A stretch of DNA of 64,000 bases from Epiperipatus broadwayi (Eukaryota > Onychophora > Udeonychophora > Euonychophora > Peripatidae): the NCBI GenBank assembly GCA_028023455.1, contig JAQFVV010012395.1, positions 4,654,001 through 4,718,000 of the forward strand, read 5' to 3'. The notes beneath the pieces were generated by a model that did not search any database, was not told the DNA's origin, and saw only the letters and a list, made by a program, of their open reading frames with translations. Below are positions 26,093-36,540 of this stretch, in pieces. How positions within the stretch are numbered: the stretch's first letter is position 1; every line of letters starts with the position of its first letter. Both the position numbers and the translations under genes were made by a program.

Positions 26093-26487
26093 AGTTCATG
26101 TTTCTTGCCTTTTATCCTGTTGATGTTAAACTTTTACAAATTACCCAGTATAAGTGTAGAATATATCTAGTGTTAGCTTGTGTTGCATGTTAGTAAGCCC
26201 AACTGAACCATTTATAAAAGCATTGTTGAAGAAAGAGTGTGATTTTATGTCCATTAACTAATGACTTCACATCTGATCACATGTTATTATGTTTATTATT
26301 TTGAGCTATCGTAATATTAAGTCATTTTGCACTTCATTTTTGAATGTTATATAACCCTTTACTTTATAGCAAATGTTCCTGTCAATTAAACAAATTTGGG
26401 TTTATATAATTTATTTATTCTTTCTAAATATTTTGCAATATCCAAATGAGAACAGAAACCGGTTATATTTTCTTATACATCTCTTTA

Positions 26488-26660
26488 TATGCAAAACTCT
26501 CCATACAGTAGCGCCACTCAGTGTAAGTTGCAGGAAGGTTTATGCATAAAATCCCTATCTCCCCAGACTAGTTTCTAGTAGCTGAGTGATGCTAGTGTGC
26601 CTCTGTGGAAAAACTGCTTGTGTAGGCATAGTGAATGGTGATCATGTGATGTTTGATGGT
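26488..26660. mobile_element. Truncated foldback MITE F1 copy
   Basis: It starts GCAAAACTCTCCATACAGTA followed by GCGCCACTCAGTGTAAG, contains ATGCATAAAATCCCTATCT and CCCAGACTAGTTTCTAG, and ends with AATGGTGATCATGTGATG, the conserved outer motif of the family. The right arm and loop are mostly gone. It is much shorter than the copy at 25 kb. Confidence 0.7.
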
Positions 26661-29600
26661 CCTATTTATATGATTTTCAATATACACTGATTCAATGAAA
26701 AATTACCAACCTTTCTTTTATGTGTATTTAAATTTTGCAAAAGTATAGTAAAGCAAATTCCTATTAGAAAGTATTTGATAGATTGTTAAATTTGGTGAGA
26801 GGTTTATTATTCTGTTGAATTTTAAATTACTCAACAATTCATCTAGCTATTTTGAATCTATACCTTTTAGATTATTAATGAAATTTTATGTAAATTTAAC
26901 TGAAAAACTTTTTTGTAATTGTAGGCATATCTATTCTATGCATCATCACTATGGAAAATTGTGTCAAATTTATCTATGAATACAATAATTATCTATATTT
27001 TAGGTTTTTGTTTTTTCTTTGTCCAAATAATTAATTTTTTCCAGCTGCATTTTGTTAAATAAAATTTTTTTGTCACTTTTTCATTTTCTTTATATTTGGC
27101 ATTTAATAATAAAATAAGCAGGTTAACCAGATAGTTATATTTGTTTGAGGTATGATCTTTCAGTAAAGTGATAAAGTTTGTAGTACCTATGTAATTTGCT
27201 AAGAGATAAAGAAAATGAGGTCTCAGATCTTTAAAACTTATTAGTCTTAAAGATCTTAGGATAATAAGGTATGACAACATATCCAAATATAATTTTTTTG
27301 CAGGTTGTCTCATTTTATCAGCTGTTGTGATTGCATCCGGGGCTGATTAGCTAATAAGACTACAAGAATGATATTAGTATTTTTTACTTTCTTTATCTGA
27401 TATGGATGACAAGAAGTAAATCACTTTATTATTGTTATTGTTGTAATTTTTATAAATTTGTCTTAAATGATTTTGAATTTATTTTTTAAAAGGCTAATAA
27501 AATACCAAGAAAAAGTGACTGGCAATTTGGAATGGAATCAGCACATTTCTTTTAATTTCTAACTGCTACATCGAGGATTTGGAAGATTGAGCTGCTGAAT
27601 CAGTATGTCTTTGAAAGTTATTCAAAATATCTATAACATTTATACTTAAGACAAAAACTCATTGAAAAATGATAGTGCCTGAATTGTGCTCCAAAATCTG
27701 AAAAATAAAAACCCACTTTTTCTAAGATTCTAGAGATCTCATGAATAAACTATAAACAGTAATGAAGCTGGAAAATAAAAAGAGTTTTGTAGAATATTTT
27801 AAACTTAGTACAAATTGTTAATGAACTCATAAAAGTTAATTTCTTAATATCAAAAAATTCATATTGAGACAAAGATTTTTTAATATTGGAAAATAGTAGT
27901 CCCGGTTGATAAATTATAATAAACTTAGTCACTTATATATTAAGTTTATTTGGCTTGACATTAAGAATAGTCTCTTATACTAATAAGTTTGTAGTTTGTT
28001 TTACAGTCTTTGATCTTAAGATTAATAGTGATAATTGAGATAATAAGTATCATTGAACTTTTTTAAGATCATTTAAGTCAAAAATTTTGGTTTATTTTCA
28101 AATGGTATAGGTTTACTAGTGATACATTTATGATAGGTAATATGTATATAATAAAATATATTCTACCAGAGTATGTAGACAATTATCAATTATTACAGTA
28201 ATAAATCTTTGGTACAAAACAATATTTGTTACTCTGCTGAGATAGACTTTCGATACAGTGTATATTTACAAAATATAATATTGGTTGATAAACATGCTAA
28301 AATTTTCAAAGGAATGTAATTGATTAAAGTACATGAGTAAAAATAAGATAACATGTTAGTCTAAGATTTGTATATTGCTGAAGATATTAACTCTTGCTTT
28401 TTAATTTAGCTTTCTGATTTATCCTCTTCATTTATTTTTTGTTTTATTCGTAAAATATTAGACTTTGGAATACATTTTATTCTTAAGAGAAATTATAAAA
28501 GAATGGTATCTTTGAAAAAACCTAAAATCGTTTTTCATCATCTAATATGAATGAAGGAATTTTATTGATTCTGGCATAATTGAATATCAATCATCCTAAT
28601 CTTAAGTAATGAAATGAATAAGCTTTCTTAATTGGCAAGCTGAATTTTAAAAATCTGCATTAGTATAGAATCAATATAAGATATTAAACTTAAATATGCT
28701 TCTGACACTGTCCAGAGTTGATATAAAGATATTGCCGACAAATAAGACCATTACATGTTGATTTTAATATATATTTGAATTGAAGTCAGTCCATATATGG
28801 AGATAGAAGTAAGTTCTAATAAAAGAAGTAATGGAATTAGCTTATAATTATTCTAAAAATATTTGCTATCATTTATTGGTTAACATTAAATGGTTAGATT
28901 AATTATCTATGGACTAGTACCTGAACATATTTTCGAGGGAACTCTCAGCTATCTGAAAAAAGTCTCCAAACCTGTTTTAAATTTGAATCTCAAGTTGTGG
29001 ACATGGCAGACTAATACATTAATCATAGCATCACAAAGGCTTTTTTTAAACTTATAAACAAAACTAATACACAATGAGAACTCTCTTCAGAATTTCTTAA
29101 CATTAAAAATTAAAAAATATTATCTCAACATTAGAAAAGTTTTAAAGATGAAAAAATTGAAAAGTTCATTTTTTTTTTCCAGAAATGTTTTAGGGTTTTA
29201 AATTAAAATATCCAATAATCTCTGAGACTGCAACTTAGAATTAAAATTATGCTCTTAATCTGTTATTGTATGCTATTTAATAAAAAAACACATATTTTTT
29301 ATTTTTTGTCGCAGTACACAATGTGATAAAATATAGGCTTTGAATGAGATTTAAATACATAATGTATTAAACTTTTTTCTGTATTAAAAACTTTTAAAAT
29401 CATTACAGTTTTATTAATTCATTTTTATTTAAAGTTAATTCAGTAGTTTTATAAACGTTAATTTATATTAGTTAAATGTTATTAAAATTATTTGGGGGAA
29501 GGGAGTATTATTTAGTTTGGAAAAAGTAACTTTACTTTGGATAGAAACATGTTATTTTTACATTTGTATTCATCTTACTTTCTTTCATGTTTTATCAGTT

Positions 29601-30608
29601 TTTATTGTTAACTTTATAAATCTTTGCAACACAAAATCTGATCCATTATATTGTAAAGTTTTCTTATCTCCCTCCTATATTTCTTTATCTTTCTCTATTA
29701 TATGAGGTTGTTATTTTATATTGTTTTTTAATTGAAACATCTTGGGTTTATTACAATTTTTTTTATCTGCATTGATTTTGATATATCTTTGGTTTTGAAT
29801 TTGTCTTGTATTTTCACAATATTCACCATTTTTATCATCATTAACTTTACAAGTTTTTTTTGAATCTAGCTAGCATAAATGATTATTTTCTGTGTTTATA
29901 TTTAAAGATTTTTTTTTTTTATATTTATAAAAAAAATTTTCTTTGTAATATTGATACATGTAATAAAATTTTATTTAGTTTATTTTCAAATTTTTTTCAA
30001 TGTTTCTATTTAAAAAAAATAGTAACTCTTAAAAGAACTTTTTCTCAGTATATTGCAGAAATTGAGTTTTAGCATCTTTTTATTTTATTAGAAATAAATC
30101 AATAAAACATCATATAACTTTATCATGTAACTCTATCTAACATATTGCTGTTTTAGCAATGTAATTTTATTTCACTATCTCTGTGTCTCTTATTAAAGTT
30201 TAGCGAAAGTAAGTAGTATAGAAGTGGTGAAAGAAAATTATATGCTGTTTATTAGAATTAATGATATATTCCATCAATACTCAATAGAAGTTAATAAAGC
30301 CTAATAAATTTGAATTTAGTTTTGAGCACATTAATTGTCCCAATTGTATTAAAATGTTTGGATGTATTTGTTATAATATTGAATTTCAAAAAACTTTTAA
30401 TATTGATTACAGTTTCGACTGTACCATGCAGTCTTCATCAGATCTACAAAATTTGTATTTGTTATGTATGATATTTGAAAAGTTGAGATGGTTTTTAAAA
30501 TCAATATAAATAATTCCTGCAGTAATAAATTTCTTTATTATTATAGAAATGACTGCTTTGTTGAAATTTACTCTCATTTAATAATTTTATAATGGCTTTA
30601 TTTTTCAG
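26661..30608. other. Intronic A+T-rich sequence
   Basis: No gene is supported. The minus-strand frame at 26993-27313 (106 codons) is the longest here. It has a biased Leu, Ile, Asn, Lys and Tyr composition without a recognisable domain, and I do not call it. No repeat ends were noticed. Confidence 0.45.
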
Positions 30609-30660
30609 AAAATGTCTTTCCTGGGAAAACTTGGTCTTATCACACAAGAAAGTAAAAATG
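30609..30660 (+). CDS. Host gene internal coding exon (52 nt)
   Basis: It is flanked by the acceptor TTTATTTTTCAG (ending 30608) and the consensus donor GTAAGT (30661). In phase 0 it reads KMSFLGKLGLITQESKN and leaves one base (G) that completes GAC (Asp) with the start of the 52132 exon, where the frame stays open. The segment 'FLGKLGLIT' resembles a second 'FLSQLGL' motif in that exon, so the protein carries a short repeated motif around a basic stretch. An internal Met (AAAATGTC) could also serve as a start if this were a first exon, but the strong acceptor argues for an internal exon. The product is unidentified; a GSE1-type nuclear coregulator is a loose guess. Confidence 0.65.
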
Positions 30661-33600
30661 GTAAGTTTTACAATATTTTAACAATTTATTCATTGTAACA
30701 TTTGGTATTTCTATAGATTGGGATTGTTTAATAATTCTGAAAATTCAAAATTATTAATAATTTTAAAATTAATACAATACTTACCAGCAAAAAAAGAATT
30801 AAAAAAAAAAAAGAATACATAATTAATTATTTTAAAATATTCTGCACTGATATTTTTTTTTTTTTAACATTTTAACGTAAAAGTGATTGATTATTTATTA
30901 TTAAACTTTTAAAAAGCTGTAGTTTTTAAGATAATTTTTATTCTCTTATTTTAATAATAAAATAATGTTGTAAGAAACAGCCATTTTATAAGTTTAAATT
31001 TATTTACAAACATTTCAAATGACAGTGATAAAATCTGAATCCGTATATAAATCACACGATGTGGTAAATAAGATTGATTTTTAATTTTAAAATTGCCAGT
31101 TTTTTTGATTATTTTTAGTAGTAATAATATTTTTAATAATAAGAGAGTAGTTCAAGAGTTACTTTGCATTAAAATTTAAAACATAAAACTACTGAATGAT
31201 TTGTTGAAATATACTTTTTAAAGAGCTCTGGGTTAAAAATGTTTTTTTTTTCATTATGCTTTTAAATCATCTTGTTTAATATATTTTTGTTAGGTATTTT
31301 TCCAATATGTATTCTCTTAAATATTTATTTGATTATAATGGATATCTTTTTATTATTCCATTACAAGTTATATGCACATATGTAAATAGCTATTTACAAA
31401 AGATAGAAATCGTATTAGAAAAAGCATGTGAACAAAATTTTATTATCTGACAATTGAAAGCTTATTCTAGATGACTTGTATTAAGTGGCTTATTTTCCTA
31501 TCCACATGGATGTTTACATCTTTTTACCTAAGATGCCTGAAATATTTTAATGCTCTGTAGTTCATACTATACTTTTATGAATTAAAAAGCTAGCCATCTT
31601 ATTAATGGTGTTAAATCTTATGAATGGTGGTTGATTAAAGGGAGATTGTTTACATTGAGTCTTTGTTTTTCTCATAACTAATTTGACACTGTAAGCAAAG
31701 TCCTGGGTTTTTTGATTTTTTTATACTCATTTGTAATACTAAACTCTTAAGTTGTTTTTTAAGATCTTTAACTGAATCTAAAATTATCATTTTTATTTTA
31801 AACCTATTCAAGGCTATAGGTCAATTGTATAAATTTTAATATTAATCAAATGGTTATTTGCATCAGAAAGTGTTGTGATTTCAAGCATGAAAATAGCAAG
31901 TTGAGTGTCGCAGTTTCATTTAGTGACCAAAGTGATATTTTTGTTTTTTCTTCTGCTTCAGAAATTACTACTCTCACCACTGGGCTAAATTTCATCCATA
32001 GAAAAGAGTATATTGCTTGAAAGGTCAATGAAATAATGAATTTATCTTTGATGAAAGCAATATAGATGATGGCAGATCATTTGGAAGAAATTGGGTTTAT
32101 ATTCTGACAGTCTAAAATGGTGCAAAAGTGCTCATATATTAAGAAAAACATGTGAATAGCTTAAGGTTATGTAAATCATTAAGAGTAGTAAAATAGAATT
32201 AATAATACCAATATTGTAGTGTTATGGTGTGGCTTTAAAATTGGTTAAAATTATTATTATTATTTTAATAAATATAAGGGACTATATACAGATATGAATT
32301 ATTTAATAGTTTATACATTAATTTATAATACTTATTAGAATATTTAGCAATGAGACAAGATATTTCCTGGTTATTGATAAAAGTCATTCATAATTATATA
32401 AAATTCAATCTAAGAAGAAAAAAAATAAACACATGTAAAAACCAAAGTATAAAAAGTTGGATATAAAAAAGTGATGTGATATTTGTAGTAATAAAAAAAT
32501 TATTATGTAAAAAAAAGTTTGCTTTGTAGAATTATGTCTGATTTTAAGCATATATGTGGTGTATATGTTTTTAGTATATTTCTTATTTAAAGCTCCGATA
32601 TGTCTGACTAGAGTCGATTGGAAGTGTACTGACTGTCAACCTTATGCTATGCAATCAATTTAAAGTGAAGGGAAACCTTGCTGGATGAATTTAGTGAAGC
32701 CTTGAAATAATAATCTTTTTAACTAATAAGCACATTTATGTTAACAAGTTCGATCATGTTAAATTAACTACCTCGGAGAAAATTAAGAATTTAATATGCT
32801 ATGGATTTATTTATGAAACATCATCAGGCTTATGAATCATGAAAAAGCTACTCCAGATAATCTTGCAGAAAATTGAAGTAAGATTTGAGTTACATTAGAC
32901 ATCATTATTCAAGAAAGAAACAGATATTTAAGGTGTAGCTCTACATAATATATGAAATTATATGTGTATAAATTTAAAATTTAAATGGCTGTTAAGAGTT
33001 TCTATTTTACCTAAAAAAATTTAAAAAAGGGGGAAGGGTCTAAAATTATAATTATTGTTATTATTTTAATTCTGATAACATTTTACAAAGGAAAAAGTTA
33101 TATTGTCTTTATTTATTTTTTGATTTTTTTCCTCTTCAATTCTTGACTGGTTTAATACAGTCATCATAACCTTAACTACATGAAGGAGAGAAGGAAATAC
33201 ATATGCAGATATATTTTCAGAATAAAATAAACGTTGTAGAATAAATTTTCAAGGATATTCTTAAATCCAGTTTTTTTTCTAATGGAAGAAGTCATTGGCA
33301 AATATAGCCATTTAAATCTCGGGTTTATTATTACATGTTTAATTCTGTGACATAATGATATTGATATGGTTTTATTATTATTTTTTTCTTCATATTTTTA
33401 AATATCAGTATGTGTGTGTATCTTATCACCATAGTATGCATTTAATATGTGTATGTCAGGAACATTAGTGCTATGTTCATATCTAGCTACAGGATATAAT
33501 AATAGGTAGAAAGTGCAACATGTTTTATGTTATGGAAAGAGAAAGTGATGCCAGCATCAAATCTGTATGATACTGAAGAAGCTGTCTTTACCAGATGATT

Positions 33601-33832
33601 TTTGAGGCAATCAAGAGAGGATTAGTTGGTTTATATGTAGATGATGTATCCATTGCCACCACTTATGAATAAAATGGTTTCAGTTTAATCATCGTCATTA
33701 GTGTGAATGTATAATTTTTGAAGATAAAGTGAAACCAACATTCTTTAATTTATTATATTATTGGGAAGGGGGGGGTATTATTAAACACACACATCATCTG
33801 CTTATTTTGTTAAAGTATGACATTTTTCAAGT
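30661..33832. other. Intronic A+T-rich sequence
   Basis: No gene or repeat boundary is supported. A slightly G+C-richer patch at about 32590-32720 has no long frame. Intron 2 of the host gene begins here and holds most of the following mobile elements. Confidence 0.5.
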
Positions 33833-33972
33833 AACTAAACATAAATGTCTTGCATTGGTGGTCGAGAGGTCAGCGCGACTGCCTTGCACTTGCAGGCAGT
33901 TGCCCGGGTTGCGGGTTCACGTCCCGGCCGATGCTATGACACTTAAAAAAAAACAAAAAACTAAACATAAAT
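33833..33972 (+). mobile_element. Very short tRNA-derived SINE with 14-bp target duplications
   Basis: AACTAAACATAAAT occurs at 33833-33846 and 33959-33972 as a perfect direct repeat around a 112-bp insertion. The insertion is almost entirely tRNA-like (33852-33934) and ends in an A-rich tail (about 33944-33958). GCATTGG and CCGATGC can pair as a 7-bp acceptor stem. TGGTCGAGAGGTCAGCGCG resembles box A with its D-arm, and GGGTTCACGTCCC resembles box B with its T-arm. GACTGCC and GGCAGTT pair around an 11-nt loop instead of a normal 7-nt anticodon loop, so it is unlikely to be a working tRNA. There is no tRNA-unrelated body, which makes this unusually short for a SINE. The G+C-rich block stands out strongly from its surroundings. 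Confidence 0.88.
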
Positions 33973-34382
33973 AAACACAGGATTTGGTTAGAAACTTGCC
34001 CATGGCCATCTTACAGGCTTTTGGCTTTTTTGAAGGTAGTTTAAGAGTAGATAAATAATCATTAGCAACAAGTTTTGATGGGTAGAGTTTGTGGCTGAAG
34101 ATGCAAATATTAGATTTATCATCAGTTGTAGTCTTAAGAGATCTGATGGTTTTGTATTTTTTTGTTTTTTAGATTATGAACTTCCAGTATTGAGTAGTAA
34201 ATAGATATTAGCTATTCAAAAATTTTTTGACTTTTTTTTTTTTTTTTTGAATCGGTGCAACTCTTGCAAAAGGTATTGACATCAAATTTCTAACATAGAT
34301 AGAGCAGGTAATGATAATAATTGATGATAACCAGTTCTTATTACTTATCTCTCAAAATTGTGCTACGGACACGCATCTATAT
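33973..34382. other. Non-coding intronic sequence
   Basis: No supported feature between the SINE and the palindrome. Confidence 0.5.
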
Positions 34383-34890
34383 GTTGTATTTATTGTTTGG
34401 ACTATTTCCATTATCTAATATGAGTATTAAATGTTTTTAGAAAAATTTAACTTTATTTAAATATTTCAAATACATTCAACTGTTAGTATATGCACAATGT
34501 TTCAAGAGATATTATTCTCCCCTCTTCTTCAGGTGTTGCTGGCCTAAACGATGACAGTACTAGCATGGGAATCCAACCTGTACCCTTAGATTCTTGTGTA
34601 TTGAATTTTAAAGTAACGCTCTAACAAACTGAGCCATCCTGGAGCATTACTTTAAAATTTAATACTCAAGAATCTAAGGGTCCAGGTTCAATTCCCATGC
34701 TAAAACTATCACTGGTCAGGCAAGCAACACCTGAAGAATACCGCTCGAAACATGCATATATACTAACCTGTTTGATGTACTATTATTAACAGTTGAATGT
34801 ATTTGGAATATTTAAATAAAGTTAATTTTTTTTTAAAGACATTCAATACTCATATTAGATGATGGAAATAGTCCAAACAATAAATACAAC
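34383..34890. repeat. 508-bp palindrome built around a tRNA-like sequence
   Basis: The left arm (34383-34621) and right arm (34642-34890) are inverted copies around a 20-nt loop. The outer ends are GTTGTATTTATTGTTTGG and CCAAACAATAAATACAAC. The right arm carries GGTCCAGGTTCAATTCCC, a perfect box B, and the left arm carries its diverged complement. The box A-like TGGCTCAGTTTGTTAGAGC lies on the minus strand across the loop. On the minus strand this gives a tRNA-like head with D-arm and T-arm but no acceptor pairing. It looks like a tRNA-derived SINE that became a head-to-head inverted dimer and then a palindromic element. Confidence 0.85.
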
Positions 34891-35204
34891 TAAAAGACCA
34901 TTATCACAAACCTTCAGGAAAATACTATGCATCTATCTATATGTGATTTGAATATTTGTCTGTGTGTTTTTTGTTGAATTAAAGCATAGTTTTTTAAAGA
35001 AATAAAAGATAGATGAAATCATTTTTAATAATGCAATCAATCATAAGAACTGCAATATAATTTTTTTTTTTTTTTTTATAGACAAATTTAATCTTACACT
35101 ATAGCATATTTGTATGATCTCAGCAAGATTCTTTTTTAAATATTTTTTTTCTTACTATTTTTTTCTTTCCCCTGTGCATATTATTATATATAAATGATTT
35201 ACAC
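34891..35204. other. Non-coding intronic sequence
   Basis: No supported feature; it includes a T run at 35062-35078. Confidence 0.5.
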
Positions 35205-35720
35205 AGTGTATGTTTTGAATGCAAAATATAAAGATTTTAACCAGCCAGTGATGAAAGAAAAATCTTGAGAAATATGGGCATCAACTTGAAAATGTTAGTT
35301 AATATAAACAACTTGGTAGCTTTTTTTAAATAGAAAGATAGTTTAAATGCTGAGCAGCATAGACTCAAATGTGCTGTTAATGATTTTAGCAAATTAAAAG
35401 ATAGAATATTTCATTACAGGGAACTTAGGATTAATATTTTATCTAATTTATTGTATGAAAATAAGACATGGGCATCCTATCAGCACAATATGGAGAGATT
35501 AGAAGGTTTTATTTAAGGATAACCCTTAAAATTTTTAAAAACACAACGTCATTAGATTCTTCAATTTGCTGGATGTGATATCTATAGAATCTATTGTAAA
35601 ATCATAATAAAAGTCTTCCTAAAAGAAATGTTTTATGGTGAAGTTGAGCATGTTATTCATGGGAAAAATAGATTCTGTCAATGTTATAAGGATTGTCTCA
35701 AACTCATTGTAAAGAAGTAC
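35205..35720 (+). pseudogene. C-terminal fragment of a second LINE family
   Basis: Frame-jumping translation gives 'LNAEQHRLKCAVNDFSKL' (about 35347-35395), 'ILSNLLYENKTWASYQHN' (about 35435-35490), 'MERLEGF' and 'RFCQCYKDCLKLIVKK' (about 35671-35720). These match in order and spacing the post-reverse-transcriptase C-terminus common in jockey/RTE-like invertebrate elements, whose usual form is LLYGSETWT..., then a SIE..K..LRW block, then RYKDCLK. Several frameshifts are present, so it is dead. It differs from the 'WAGHIARR' family at 1918, 15015 and 18894. The reverse-transcriptase core is missing, so it is 5'-truncated. Confidence 0.7.
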
Positions 35721-35774
35721 GATTGCAATTGTTTTTATTGAAAAGGTATGACAGAGAATAAAAGGTGTTAAATG

Positions 35775-35897
35775 TGTGTGTATATTTATGTATATGCAAA
35801 ATACGTATTATTAGTCAAATAATAATTATAATTGAAAACCAAACGAATTTCTAATTGTGTGTGTATATTTATATATACACAAAATAAGTGTTATAAA
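35775..35897. repeat. Short direct duplication
   Basis: TGTGTGTATATTTATGTATATG plus about 18 bases (35775-35814) is repeated in diverged form at 35858-35897, offset by 83 bp. It is a simple TG/TA-rich duplication. Confidence 0.55.
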
Positions 35898-36078
35898 TGA
35901 TGTAACGGTAAACTAAATGTATGTGCGTGGATGCCAATGGCATTCACAATATTTTATAAAAGCATTATACTAATTAAATAGTTTAATTAATGGAAAAACT
36001 ATAATCTAACTTATCAAGAAAGATAGATGAATTCGAGCAAAGGATTTAGATAACATAAACAAAGCCAGGGATCGAATA

Positions 36079-36535
36079 GTGTAACTAAAGAGATGACCAT
36101 CATGTGGACAGCAGATGTCCAATCAAGGGAGTCTACACTAAAAAACAACGAGAAAGGGACATAGAGCTAGAATAGAATGAGACAAGACCCTTGCTAAGTG
36201 AAGCTCTTGAAAGGCAGATATGCCATTTCCTCAGGTGCCCCAGTCAGCTCCCTCCTTCACTTAGTATTGTGGAGAAGTTTACCTCCGGACGTTCAAAAGT
36301 AAACTTAGGAACTGTAAACAGGTCATATTGATCTTATTATTATTTGTTACGCCTTCGGGCCCTTATTGTTATTTATATAGCATGTGTATATAATTGTCAT
36401 ATATGTATATATTAAACAAGATTGATTATCTTCATATAACTTCTGTAAATAAATTCTTGTTGCTTAAATGTACTTGCTGAGCCGCTTCATTAATTAGCAG
36501 TTATTTGTAGTATTTCTATTTGCAATCCAGCAGGC
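36079..36535 (+). mobile_element. Possible solo LTR or G+C-richer insertion
   Basis: This block is clearly more G+C-rich than its flanks, starts TGTAACTAAAG, and contains TTACGCCTTCGGGCCC, a TATA-like TTATTTATATAGC and a late AATAAATTC. That is LTR-like architecture. AATAG flanks it on both sides (36074-36078 and 36536-36540), but a clean CA end is not present at that position, so the boundaries are provisional. No coding frame is recognised. It could instead be a fragment of another element. Confidence 0.33.
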
Positions 36536-36540
36536 AATAG

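Noticed and set aside
26993-27313. 106-codon minus-strand frame
   Set aside because: Biased composition and no recognisable domain or splice context; expected by chance in A+T-rich DNA.
33852-33934. Functional tRNA gene
   Set aside because: The acceptor stem, D-arm and T-arm can be drawn, but the anticodon loop would be 11 nt, and the unit has an A-rich tail and perfect flanking duplications, which fit a SINE.
33729-33974. 81-codon open frame on the + strand
   Set aside because: It simply reads through the SINE and its A tail; no domain and no splice support.
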